From assembly GCF_949987515.2 (NCBI RefSeq), contig NW_027192673.1, forward strand, positions 1,235,001-1,299,000: 64,000 bases of DNA. Reading direction: 5' to 3'. A program made the position numbers and the translations under genes. Shown here piece after piece: positions 1 through 11,043 of this stretch. Under the pieces are notes generated by a model. That model ran no database searches. It was not told the DNA's origin and worked only from the letters and a program-made list of their open reading frames with translations. This DNA is from Delphinus delphis. Lineage: Eukaryota > Chordata > Mammalia > Artiodactyla > Delphinidae. Numbering within the stretch: position 1 is the first letter of the stretch; every line of letters starts with the position of its first letter.

Positions 1-515
1 TACAAGTTCAACATCGCAGAAAGTGAAAAATGGATAAAGAAGTTGTGGTATTTACTTACAAAGCAATATCACTCAGCAATGAAATCTGTGTCATCAGGCC
101 CTTAGCAGCACAATGAGTGGATTCAGGTATGATGATTCTAACTGAAATAAGTCACACAGAAAAAGAAACATCATAAGATATCAGTAATACACGGAATGGA
201 AACTTGGCTACACAGGAACTGAATTACAGAACAGAACAGGGTCTCAAATTTAGAAAACCAACTTATGCTTGCTTAAGGGTAAAGGTGAGATGGGGTGCTG
301 CATAAAACCAGAGATTGAAATGAGCACAGATAAAGTTCCTTAAGCCAAATATGGAATAGACAAGAGCTACTCCTTGCTCAACGAAATGGACTCAACACCC
401 CATATTAAACGCCTAAGAATGTACCTGACTAGTAAGTATCTTAAAACCTATGGATTGCTATGTCTCCGAAAGAGAATCAAGCATGTGTACAGGGGCATAA
501 ACGCAGCAGTGATAG
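1..515 (+). mobile_element. Reference monomer module 1: L1 ORF2 terminus and 3' UTR relic
   Basis: Positions 31-87 translate to WIKKLWYLLTKQYHSAMKS, recognisably the near-terminal ORF2 segment of mammalian L1. The following bases keep the order of landmarks of a cetartiodactyl L1 3' end: gaaataagtcacacagaaaa, catcataagatatca, then tagaaaaccaacttatg, then an aagggtaaaggtgag purine block, then aatagacaagagctactcct. The match is good to about position 400. From about 400 to 515 it is weaker: gaatcaagcatgtgtaca resembles the L1 tail stretch gaatca-n6-tgtaca. The flanking L1 at 63,852-64,000 independently shows the first part. Stops interrupt it, so it is a relic. Confidence 0.85.
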
Positions 516-624
516 GATTGGAGAGGTTCGGTGAGCAAATGAAGACCCTTTGAAGTCATATTGCATGGTACCCATTCCACGGGTTTCAACTACCAAGGTT
601 TAAGGTATTCTTCCTTCAGCTAAA

Positions 625-634
625 ACATGCATGT
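625..634. repeat. 10-bp palindrome in module 2
   Basis: acatgcatgt is perfectly self-complementary and present in most monomers. Monomers 12 and 13 have acatgcgtgt, which breaks it, and monomer 36 has acatgcatga. No function can be inferred. Confidence 0.75.
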
Positions 635-738
635 GGAACCTAGAGTATGATCAACCATGTGATCGGGAGACGTGTTCAAATATGTCTCAGTTTTCCTCCC
701 CTGGTACTCGGGTGCAACATTCCAGACGCTTTACTAAC

Positions 739-758
739 ACTCTCCCCACTTGGAGAGT
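739..758. repeat. Short inverted repeat (7-bp stem, 6-base loop)
   Basis: The arms actctcc and ggagagt flank ccactt (cgactt in other monomers). The stem is kept in nearly every monomer; monomer 38 has actcttc in the left arm near 59,140. It is too short to be convincing as a functional structure and may be chance. Confidence 0.55.
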
Positions 759-939
759 CAGTCCCTTTAACCTCCTGTTTGGCCCAGTTTGCAATTTCTG
801 CGGAAGATGAACAGGAATAGCGAGAACCAATGAGAGGCTAGCTGGAGGTGTCTGGACGGGCAATTTAACTCTCATTTCCCACCAGGAAGAGGAAATAACC
901 AAAGGCTCAGCGTGCCGTGCCGGAACCAGATTAGGGCCT

Positions 940-1182
940 GAAGCCATCCTGCGGTGTTACGGCCAGCGCAAAAGAAAGCGAGTTGAAGAAAGGAGCTCAG
1001 GGGCACTGTAATTCACAAACCTGCAGAGTTATAAATGACAGCTATCGTCCAAAAATAGACTGAAGTAAGGCTGCCAAGAGGACTTGAAAGCGGGGCAGAA
1101 TTGCAGGAAACCGATTTCAGGAGGTAGACTGGAATTGCATTGAAAGCATAGGAAAAGAGGCAGAACGTCCACAATGATGCAC
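940..1182 (+). mobile_element. Reference monomer module 3: upstream L1 ORF2 relic (weak)
   Basis: The + strand shows decayed similarity to the L1 ORF2 C-terminal third. A frame from 960 gives ASAKESELKK, comparable with the TAKET stretch of L1 ORF2. Near 1095-1182 the bases ggggcagaa, gatttc, agac, attgc and aaaagaggcagaac follow the same order as in mammalian L1 ORF2 just upstream of the segment in module 5. The similarity is collinear but diluted by stops and indels. This comparison rests on my memory of L1 consensus sequence, because the flanking L1 in the window does not reach this far upstream. Confidence 0.5.
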
Positions 1183-1254
1183 TTGGCCAAAAAGGGCGTA
1201 TGCGTTTTTTCCTGAATATATTCAGGAAAAAACGCATACGCCCTTTTTGGCCAA
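1183..1254. mobile_element. 72-bp perfect zero-spacer palindrome, probable miniature mariner (MITE) relic
   Basis: The left arm of 35 bases begins ttggccaaaaagggcg and the right arm is its exact reverse complement, ending ccctttttggccaa, around a self-complementary AT centre (cctgaatatattcagg). Symmetry stops at both outer edges (c on each side). The outer ends ttggccaaaaag...ctttttggccaacc resemble, as I recall them, the terminal repeats of short mariner-derived elements common in ruminant genomes, where an inner gtttttcc...ggaaaaac pair also occurs. It sits within L1 ORF2-like sequence on both sides, as expected if it inserted into an L1. All forty monomers carry it, and twenty-two copies are perfect. 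Confidence 0.65.
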
Positions 1255-1258
1255 CCAA

Positions 1259-1268
1259 GCAAGCTTGC
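1259..1268. repeat. 10-bp palindrome next to the MITE-like palindrome
   Basis: gcaagcttgc lies five bases right of the 72-bp palindrome and carries the single HindIII recognition sequence noted in the unit. It is gcaagtttgc in B-type monomers 2, 3, 5 and 7, so it marks the A/B alternation. Confidence 0.8.
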
Positions 1269-1577
1269 AAAGGAAATCTGCACTACAATGAAGTCTCACT
1301 TCCCCCCGGTCAAAAGGGCCATCTGAAAAAAGTGTAAAATCCAGAAAGGCAACAGGCCATTGAGAACTGGGAGCCTTGTTATGCTGATGGGCGGGATGTA
1401 AATTGCCAACAACCACTCGGGAGAAGTGTATGGTGTTTCCTGAAACATCTAAAAAACAAAGCAACAGAGCCTAGGGCACTGCCACTTATGGTCCTATAGC
1501 TTAGGGAAATTAAAATCAAAAAGACACAGCCACCCCAAAGTTTGGAACGGCTCTGTTTACAAGAACCTCGTTTACAG
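1262..1577 (+). mobile_element. Reference monomer module 4: L1 ORF2 C-terminal relic
   Basis: Positions 1282-1323 translate to TTMKSHFPPVKRAI followed by a stop, matching the L1 ORF2 TTMRYHL-type segment. Positions 1370-1405 in another frame give GALLC-stop-WAGCKL, matching the GTLLHCWW-CKL motif of the L1 ORF2 C-terminus. The flanking L1 supports this inside the window: ATG at 1288 pairs with 63,534, GGA at 1370 with 63,616, and TGG at 1608 (monomer 2) with 63,852, constant offsets of 62,246, 62,246 and 62,244. Frameshifts and stops show it is long dead. Confidence 0.88.
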
Positions 1578-3155
1578 TACAAGTTCAACATCGCAGAAAG
1601 TGAAAAATGGATAAAGAAGTTGTGGTATTCACTTACAAAGCAATATCACTCAGCAATGAAATCTATGTCATCAGGCCCTTAGCAGTACAATGAGTGGATT
1701 CAGGTATGATGATTCTAACTGAAATAAGTCACACAGAAAAAGAAACATCATAAGATATCAGTAATACACGGAATGGAAACTTGGCTACACAGGAACTGAA
1801 TTACAGAACAGAACAGGGTCTCAAATTTAGAAAAACAACTTATGCTTGCTTAATGGTAAAGGTGAGTTGGGGTGCTGCATAAAACCAGAGATTGAAATGA
1901 GCACAGATAAAGTTCCTTAAGCCAAATATGGAATAGACAAGAGCTACTCCTTGCTCAACGAAATGGACTCAACACCGCATATTAAACGCCTAAGAATGTA
2001 CCTGACTTGTAAGTATCTTAAAACCTATGGATTGCTATGTCTCCGAAAGAGAATCAAGCATGTGTACAGGGGCATAAACGCAGCAGTGATAGGATTGGAG
2101 AGGTTCGGTGAGAAAATGAAGACCCTTTGAAGTCATATTGCATGGTACCCATTCCACGGGTTTCAACTACCCAGGTTTAAGGTATTCTTCCTTCAGCTAA
2201 AACATGCATGTGGAACCTAGAGTATGATCAACCATGTGATCGGGAGACGTGTTCAAATATGTCTCAGTTTTCCTCCCCTGGTACTCGGGTGCAACATTCC
2301 AGACGCTTTACTAACACTCTCCCCACTTGGAGAGTCAGTCCCTTTAACCTCCTGTTTGGCCCAGTTTGCAATTTCTGCGGAAGATGAACAGGAATAGCGA
2401 GAACCAATGAGAGGCTAGCTGGAGGTGTCTGGACGGGCAAATTTAACTCTCATTTCCCACCAGGAAGAGGAATTAACCAAAGGCTCAGCGTGCCGGGCCG
2501 GAACCAGATTAGGGCCTGAAGCCATCCTGCGGTGTTGCGGCCAGGTCACAAGAAATCGAGTTGAAGAAAGGAGCTCAGGGGCACTGTAATTCACAAACCT
2601 GCAGAGTTATAAATGACAGCTATCGTCCAAAAATAGACTGAAGGAAGGCTGCCAAGAGGACTTGAAAGCGGGGCAGAATTGCAGGAAACCAATTTCAGAA
2701 GGTAGACTGGAATTGCATTGAAAGCATAGGAAAAGAGGCAGAACGTCCACAATGATGCACTTGGCCAAAAAGTGCGTATGCGTTTTTTCCTGAATATATT
2801 CAGGAAAAAAAGCATACGCCCTTTTTGGCCAACCAAGCAAGTTTGCAAAGGAAATCTGCACTACAATGAAGTCTCACTTCCCCCCGGTCAAAAGGGCCAT
2901 CTGAAAAAAGTGTAAAATCCAGAAAGGCAACAGGCCATTGAGAACTGGGAGCCTTGTTATGCTGATGGGCGGGATGTAAATTGCCAACAGACACTCGGGA
3001 GAAGTGTATGGTGTTTCCTGAAACATCTAAAAAACAAAACAACAGAGCCTAGGGCACTTCCACTTATGGTCCTATAGCTTAGGGAAATTAAAATCAAAAA
3101 GACACAGCCACCCCAAAGTTTGGAACGGCTCTGTTTACAAGAACCTCGTTTACAG
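1578..3155 (+). repeat. Monomer 2 (B type)
   Basis: Length 1,578 bp. B-type marks: tattcacttac, gtgagttgggg, acttgtaag, gagaaaatg, gtcacaagaaatcg, and gcaagtttgc in place of the HindIII site. Palindrome 2761-2832 has two unpaired changes (g to t in the left arm, c to a in the right arm). Confidence 0.9.
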
Positions 3156-4733
3156 TACAAGTTCAACATCACAGAAAGTGAAAAATGGATAAAGAAGTTG
3201 TGGTATTTACTTACAAAGCAATATCACTCAGCAATGAAATCTGTGTCATCAGGCACTTAGCAGCACAATGAGTGGATTCAGGTATGATGATTCTAACTGA
3301 AATAAGTCACACAGAAAAAGAAACATCATAAGATATCAGTAATACACGGAATGGAAACTTGGCTACACAGGAACTGAATTACAGAACAGAACAGGGTCTC
3401 AAATTTAGAAAACCAACTTATTCTTGCTTAAGGGTAAAGGTGAGATGGGGTGCTGCATAAAACCAGAGATTGAAATGAGCACAGATAAAGTTCCTTAAGC
3501 CAAATATGGAATAGACAAGAGCTACTCCTTGCTCAACGAAATGGACTCAACACCCCATATTAAACGCCTAAGAATGTACCTGACTAGTAAGTATCTTAAA
3601 ACCTATGGATTGCTATGTCTCCGAAAGAGAATCAAGCATGTGTACAGGGGCATAAACGCAGCAGTGATAGGATTGGAGAGGTTCGGTGAGAAAATGAAGA
3701 CCCTTTGAAGTCATATTGCATGGTACCCATTCCACGGGTTTCAACTACCCAGGTTTAAGGTATTCTTCCTTCAGCTAAAACATGCATGTGGAACCTAGAG
3801 TATGATCAACCATGTGATCGGGAGACGTGTTCAAATATGTCTCAGTTTTCCTCCCCTGGTACTCGGGTGCAACATTCCAGACGCTTTACTAACACTCTCC
3901 CCACTTGGAGAGTCAGTCCCTTTAACCTCCTGTTTGGCCCAGTTTGCAATTTCTGCGGAAGATGAACAGGAATAGCGAGAACCAATGAGAGGCTAGCTGG
4001 AGGTGTCTGGACGGGCAAATTTAACTCTCATTTCCCACCAGGAAGAGGAATTAACCAAAGGCTCAGCGTGCCGGGCCGGAACCAGATTAGGGCCTGAAGC
4101 CATCCTGCGGTGTTGCGGCCAGGTCACAAGAAATCGAGTTGAAGAAAGGAGCTCAGGGGCACTGTAATTCACAAACCTGCAGAGTTATAAATGACAGCTA
4201 TCGTCCAAAAATAGACTGAAGGAAGGCTGCCAAGAGGACTTGAAAGCGGGGCAGAATTGCAGGAAACCAATTTCAGAAGGTAGACTGGAATTGCATTGAA
4301 AGCATAGGAAAAGAGGCAGAACGTCCACAATGATGCACTTGGCCAAAAAGTGCGTATGCGTTTTTTCCTGAATATATTCAGGAAAAAAAGCATACGCCCT
4401 TTTTGGCCAACCAAGCAAGTTTGCAAAGGAAATCTGCACTACAATGAAGTCTCACTTCCCCCCGGTCAAAAGGGCCATCTGAAAAAAGTGTAAAATCCAG
4501 AAAGGCAACAGGCCATTGAGAACTGGGAGCCTTGTTATGCTGATGGGCGGGATGTAAATTGCCAACAGACACTTGGGAGAAGTGTATGGTGTTTCCTGAA
4601 ACATCTAAAAAACAAAACAACAGAGCCTAGGGCACTGCCACTTATGGTCCTATAGCTTAGGGAAATTAAAATCAAAAAGACACAGCCACCCCAAAGTTTG
4701 GAACGGCTCTGTTTACAAGAACCTCGTTTACAG
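3156..4733 (+). repeat. Monomer 3 (A/B hybrid)
   Basis: The first ~430 bp carry A marks (tatttacttac, gagatgggg, accccatatt, actagtaag). From gagaaaatg near 3,688 onward it is B type, including the doubly mutated palindrome at 4339-4410. The switch lies between about 3,590 and 3,690. Confidence 0.88.
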
Positions 4734-6310
4734 TACAAGTTCAACATCGCAGAAAGTGAAAAATGGATAAAGAAGTTGTGGTATTTACTTACAAAGCAAT
4801 ATCACTCAGCAATGAAATCTGTGTCATCAGGCCCTTAGCAGCACAATGAGTGGATTCAGGTATGATGATTCTAACTGAAATAAGTCACACAGAAAAAGAA
4901 ACATCATAAGATATCAGTAATACACGGAATGGAAACTTGGCTACACAGGAACTGAATTACAGAACAGAACAGGGTCTCAAATTTAGAAAACCAACTTATG
5001 CTTGCTTAAGGGTAAAGGTGAGATGGGGTGCTGCATAAAACCAGAGATTGAAATGAGCACAGATAAAGTTCCTTAAGCCAAATATGGAATAGACAAGAGC
5101 TACTCCTTGCTCAACGAAATGGACTCAACACCCCATATTAAACGCCTAAGAATGTACCTGACTAGTAAGTATCTTAAAACCTATGGATTGCTATGTCTCC
5201 GAAAGAGAATCAAGCATGTGTACAGGGGCATAAACGCAGCAGTGATAGGATTGGAGAGGTTCGGTGAGCAAATGAAGACCCTTTGAAGTCATATTGCATG
5301 GTACCCATTCCACGGGTTTCAACTACCAAGGTTTAAGGTATTCTTCCTTCAGCTAAAACATGCATGTGGAACCTAGAGTATGATCAACCATGTGATCGGG
5401 AGACGTGTTCAAATATGTCTCAGTTTTCCTCCCCTGGTACTCGGGTGCAACATTCCAGACGCTTTACTAACACTCTCCCCACTTGGAGAGTCAGTCCCTT
5501 TAACCTCCTGTTTGGCCCAGTTTGCAATTTCTGCGGAAGATGAACAGGAATAGCGAGAACCAATGAGAGGCTAGCTGGAGGTGTCTGGACGGGCAATTTA
5601 ACTCTCATTTCCCACCAGGAAGAGGAAATAACCAAAGGCTCAGCATGCCGTGCCGGAACCAGATTAGGGCCTGAAGCCATCCTGCGGTGTTACGGCCAGC
5701 GCAAAAGAAAGCGAGTTGAAGAAAGGAGCTCAGGGGCACTGTAATTCACAAACCTGCAGAGTTATAAATGACAGCTATCGTCCAAAAATAGACTGAAGTA
5801 AGGCTGCCAAGAGGACTTGAAAGCGGGGCAGAATTGCAGGAAACCGATTTCAGGAGGTAGACTGGAATTGCATTGAAAGCATAGGAAAAGAGGCAGAACG
5901 TCCACAATGATGCACTTGGCCAAAAAGGGCGTATGCGTTTTTTCCTGAATATATTCAGGAAAAAACGCATACGCCCTTTTTGGCCAACCAAGCAAGCTTG
6001 CAAAGGAAATCTGCACTACAATGAAGTCTCACTTCCCCCCGGTCAAAAGGGCCATCTGAAAAAAGTGTAAAATCCAGAAAGGCAACAGGCCATTGAGAAC
6101 TGGGAGCCTTGTTATGCTGATGGGCGGGATGTAAATTGCCAACAACCACTCGGGAGAAGTGTATGGTGTTTCCTGAAACATCTAAAAAACAAAGCAACAG
6201 AGCCTAGGGCACTGCCACTTATGGTCCTATAGCTTAGGGAAATTAAAATCAAAAAGACACAGCCACCCCAAAGTTTGGAACGGCTCTGTTTACAAGAACC
6301 TCGTTTACAG
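4734..6310 (+). repeat. Monomer 4 (A type)
   Basis: Length 1,577 bp, nearly identical to monomer 1 (one difference is cagcatgccg near 5,641). Palindrome 5916-5987 perfect. Confidence 0.9.
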
Positions 6311-7888
6311 TACAAGTTCAACATCGCAGAAAGTGAAAAATGGATAAAGAAGTTGTGGTATTCACTTACAAAGCAATATCACTCAGCAATGAAATCTATG
6401 TCATCAGGCCCTTAGCAGTACAATGAGTGGACTCAGGTATGATGATTCTAACTGAAATAAGTCACACAGAAAAAGAAACATCATAAGATATCAGTAATAC
6501 ACGGAATAGAAACTTGGCTACACAGGAACTGAATTACAGAACAGAACAGGGTCTCAAATTTAGAAAAACAACTTATGCTTGCTTAATGGTAAAGGTGAGT
6601 TGGGGTGCTGCATAAAACCAGAGATTGAAATGAGCACAGATAAAGTTCCTTAAGCCAAATATGGAATAGACAAGAGCTACTCCTTGCTCAACGAAATGGA
6701 CTCAACACCGCATATTAAACGCCTAAGAATGTACCTGACTTGTAAGTATCTTAAAACCTATGGATTGCTATGTCTCCGAAAGAGAATCAAGCATGTGTAC
6801 AGGGGCATAAACGCAGCAGTGATAGGATTGGAGAGGTTCGGTGAGAAAATGAAGACCCTTTGAAGTCATATTGCATGGTACCCATTCCACGGGTTTCAAC
6901 TACCCAGGTTTAAGGTATTCTTCCTTCAGCTAAAACATGCATGTGGAACCTAGAGTATGATCAACCATGTGATCGGGAGACGTGTTCAAATATGTCTCAG
7001 TTTTCCTCCCCTGGTACTCGGGTGCAACATTCCAGACGCTTTACTAACACTCTCCCCACTTGGAGAGTCAGTCCCTTTAACCTCCTGTTTGGCCCAGTTT
7101 GCAATTTCTGCGGAAGATGAACAGGAATAGCGAGAACCAATGAGAGGCTAGCTGGAGGTGTCTGGACGGGCAAATTTAACTCTCATTTCCCACCAGGAAG
7201 AGGAATTAACCAAAGGCTCAGCGTGCCGGGCCGGAACCAGATTAGGGCCTGAAGCCATCCTGCGGTGTTGCGGCCAGGTCACAAGAAATCGAGTTGAAGA
7301 AAGGAGCTCAGGGGCACTGTAATTCACAAACCTGCAGAGTTATAAATGACAGCTATCGTCCAAAAATAGACTGAAGGAAGGCTGCCAAGAGGACTTGAAA
7401 GCGGGGCAGAATTGCAGGAAACCAATTTCAGAAGGTAGACTGGAATTGCATTGAAAGCATAGGAAAAGAGGCAGAACGTCCACAATGATGCACTTGGCCA
7501 AAAAGTGCGTATGCGTTTTTTCCTGAATATATTCAGGAAAAAAAGCATACGCCCTTTTTGGCCAACCAAGCAAGTTTGCAAAGGAAATCTGCACTACAAT
7601 GAAGTCTCACTTCCCCCCGGTCAAAAGGGCCATCTGAAAAAAGTGTAAAATCCAGAAAGGCAACAGGCCATTGAGAACTGGGAGCCTTGTTATGCTGATG
7701 GGCGGGATGTAAATTGCCAACAGACACTTGGGAGAAGTGTATGGTGTTTCCTGAAACATCTAAAAAACAAAACAACAGAGCCTAGGGCACTTCCACTTAT
7801 GGTCCTATAGCTTAGGGAAATTAAAATCAAAAAGACACAGCCACCCCAAAGTTTGGAACGGCTCTGTTTACAAGAACCTCGTTTACAG
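6311..7888 (+). repeat. Monomer 5 (B type)
   Basis: Length 1,578 bp. Private changes include gtggactcagg near 6,428 and ggaatagaaac near 6,503. Palindrome 7494-7565 has the two B-type mismatches. Confidence 0.9.
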
Positions 7889-9465
7889 TACAAGTTCAAC
7901 ATCGCAGAAAGTGAAAAATGGATAAAGAAGTTGTGGTATTTACTTACAAAGCAATATCACTCAGCAATGAAATCTGTGTCATCAGGCCCTTAGCAGCACA
8001 ATGAGTGGATTCAGGTATGATGATTCTAACTGAAATAAGTCACACAGAAAAAGAAACATCATAAGATATCAGTAATACACGGAATGGAAACTTGGCTACA
8101 CAGGAACTGAATTACAGAACAGAACAGGGTCTCAAATTTAGAAAACCAACTTATTCTTGCTTAAGGGTAAAGGTGAGATGGGGTGCTGCATAAAACCAGA
8201 GATTGAAATGAGCACAGATAAAGTTCCTTAAGCCAAATATGGAATAGACAAGAGCTACTCCTTGCTCAACGAAATGGACTCAACACCGCATATTAAACGC
8301 CTAAGAATGTACCTGACTAGTAAGTATCGTAAAACCTATGGATTGCTATGTCTCCGAAAGAGAATCAAGCATGTGTACAGGGGCATAAACGCAGCAGTGA
8401 TAGGATTGGAGAGGTTCGGTGAGCAAATGAAGACCCTTTGAAGTCATATTGCATGGTACCCATTCCACGGGTTTCAACTACCAAGGTTTAAGGTATTCTT
8501 CCTTCAGCTAAAACATGCATGTGGAACCTAGAGTATGATCAACCATGTGATCGGGAGACGTGTTCAAATATGTCTCAGTTTTCCTCCCCTGGTACTCGGG
8601 TGCAACATTCCAGACGCTTTACTAACACTCTCCCCACTTGGAGAGTCAGTCCCTTTAACCTCCTGTTTGGCCCAGTTTGCAATTTCTGCGGAAGATGAAC
8701 AGGAATAGCGAGAACCAATGAGAGGCTAGCTGGAGGTGTCTGGACGGGCAATTTAACTCTCATTTCCCACCAGGAAGAGGAAATAACCAAAGGCTCAGCG
8801 TGCCGTGCCGGAACCAGATTAGGGCCTGAAGCCATCCTGCGGTGTTACGGCCAGCGCAAAAGAAAGCGAGTTGAAGAAAGGAGCTCAGGGGCACTGTAAT
8901 TCACAAACCTGCAGAGTTATAAATGACAGCTATCGTCCAAAAATAGACTGAAGGAAGGCTGCCAAGAGGACTTGAAAGCGGGGCAGAATTGCAGGAAACC
9001 GATTTCAGGAGGTAGACTGGAATTGCATTGAAAGCATAGGAAAAGAGGCAGAACGTCCACAATGATGCACTTGGCCAAAAAGGGCGTATGCGTTTTTTCC
9101 TGAATATATTCAGGAAAAAACGCATACGCCCTTTTTGGCCAACCAAGCAAGCTTGCAAAGGAAATCTGCACTACAATGAAGTCTCACTTCCCCCCGGTCA
9201 AAAGGGCCATCTGAAAAAAGTGTAAAATCCAGAAAGGCAACAGGCCATTGAGAACTGGGAGCCTTGTTATGCTGATGGGCGGGATGTAAATTGCCAACAA
9301 CCACTCGGGAGAAGTGTATGGTGTTTCCTGAAACATCTAAAAAACAAAGCAACAGAGCCTAGGGCACTGCCACTTATGGTCCTATAGCTTAGGGAAATTA
9401 AAATCAAAAAGACACAGCCACCCCAAAGTTTGGAACGGCTCTGTTTACAAGAACCTCGTTTACAG
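7889..9465 (+). repeat. Monomer 6 (A type with a short foreign patch)
   Basis: A type overall, but accgcatatt and tatcgtaaaac near 8,287-8,332 are not the A states and recur in monomers 10-13, suggesting a small conversion tract. Palindrome 9071-9142 perfect. Confidence 0.88.
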
Positions 9466-11043
9466 TACAAGTTCAACATCGCAGAAAGTGAAAAATGGAT
9501 AAAGAAGTTGTGGTATTCACTTACAAAGCAATATCACTCAGCAATGAAATCTATGTCATCAGGCCCTTAGCAGTACAATGAGTGGATTCAGGTATGATGA
9601 TTCTAACTGAAATAAGTCACACAGAAAAAGAAACATCATAAGATATCAGTAATACACGGAATGGAAACTTGGCTACACAGGAACTGAATTACAGAACAGA
9701 ACAGGGTCTCAAATTTAGAAAAACAACTTATGCTTGCTTAATGGTAAAGGTGAGTTGGGGTGCTGCATAAAACCAGAGATTGAAATGAGCACAGATAAAG
9801 TTCCTTAAGCCAAATATGGAATAGACAAGAGCTACTCCTTGCTCAACGAAATGGACTCAACACCGCATATTAAACGCCTAAGAATGTACCTGACTTGTAA
9901 GTATCTTAAAACCTATGGATTGCTATGTCTCCGAAAGAGAATCAAGCATGTGTACAGGGGCATAAACGCAGCAGTGATAGGATTGGAGAGGTTCGGTGAG
10001 AAAATGAAGACCCTTTGAAGTCATATTGCATGGTACCCATTCCACGGGTTTCAACTACCCAGGTTTAAGGTATTCTTCCTTCAGCTAAAACATGCATGTG
10101 GAACCTAGAGTATGATCAACCATGTGATCGGGAGACGTGTTCAAATATGTCTCAGTTTTCCTCCCCTGGTACTCGGGTGCAACATTCCAGACGCTTTACT
10201 AACACTCTCCCCACTTGGAGAGTCAGTCCCTTTAACCTCCTGTTTGGCCCAGTTTGCAATTTCTGCGGAAGATGAACAGGAATAGCGAGAACCAATGAGA
10301 GGCTAGCTGGAGGTGTCTGGACGGGCAAATTTAACTCTCATTTCCCACCAGGAAGAGGAATTAACCAAAGGCTCAGCGTGCCGGGCCGGAACCAGATTAG
10401 GGCCTGAAGCCATCCTGCGGTGTTGCGGCCAGGTCACAAGAAATCGAGTTGAAGAAAGGAGCTCAGGGGCACTGTAATTCACAAACCTGCAGAGTTATAA
10501 ATGACAGCTATCGTCCAAAAATAGACTGAAGGAAGGCTGCCAAGAGGACTTGAAAGCGGGGCAGAATTGCAGGAAACCAATTTCAGAAGGTAGACTGGAA
10601 TTGCATTGAAAGCATAGGAAAAGAGGCAGAACGTCCACAATGATGCACTTGGCCAAAAAGTGCGTATGCGTTTTTTCCTGAATATATTCAGGAAAAAAAG
10701 CATACGCCCTTTTTGGCCAACCAAGCAAGTTTGCAAAGGAAATCTGCACTACAATGAAGTCTCACTTCCCCCCGGTCAAAAGGGCCATCTGAAAAAAGTG
10801 TAAAATCCAGAAAGGCAACAGGCCATTGAGAACTGGGAGCCTTGTTATGCTGATGGGCGGGATGTAAATTGCCAACAGACACTTGGGAGAAGTGTATGGT
10901 GTTTCCTGAAACATCTAAAAAACAAAACAACAGAGCCTAGGGCACTTCCACTTATGGTCCTATAGCTTAGGGAAATTAAAATCAAAAAGACACAGCCACC
11001 CCAAAGTTTGGAACGGCTCTGTTTACAAGAACCTCGTTTACAG
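9466..11043 (+). repeat. Monomer 7 (B type)
   Basis: Length 1,578 bp, nearly identical to monomers 2 and 5. Palindrome 10649-10720 has the two B-type mismatches. Confidence 0.9.

Larger units (their letters stand above)
516..940. repeat. Reference monomer module 2: unassigned CpG-bearing segment
   Basis: I recognise no transposon, gene or RNA in this ~425-bp part of the unit. It holds most of the unit's CpG dinucleotides outside the palindrome (for example in ggttcggtgag, gggagacgtg, ctcgggtg, gcggaag, agcgtgccgtgccgg). It also holds two small self-complementary sites, acatgcatgt at 625-634 and a 7-bp stem at 739-758. It lies between the L1 3' end and an upstream L1 ORF2 relic, so it may be the original genomic sequence that linked two L1 pieces. 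In A-type monomers one A is missing in gggcaatttaac near 860, which accounts for the 1,577-bp length. Confidence 0.7.
1..1577 (+). repeat. Monomer 1 (A type)
   Basis: Length 1,577 bp. Palindrome 1183-1254 perfect. A-type marks: gtgagatgggg, the one-base deletion in gggcaatttaac, gtgttacggccagcgc, and the intact gcaagcttgc site. Confidence 0.9.

Noticed and set aside
525..535. ggttcggtgag as a polymerase III B box
   Set aside because: Only the first six bases fit the consensus, the last two are wrong, and no convincing A box lies at a suitable distance.
1030..1036. tataaat as a TATA element ahead of the palindrome
   Set aside because: A short AT-rich match is expected by chance and it lies in L1-like coding relic. 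No other promoter feature is visible.
1..1577. CENP-B box (ttcg-n4-a-n2-cggg), expected if the array were centromeric
   Set aside because: I scanned the CGGG and CGAA occurrences of the reference unit on both strands and found none with the required TTCG, A and CGGG spacing. The nearest candidates fail at most core bases.
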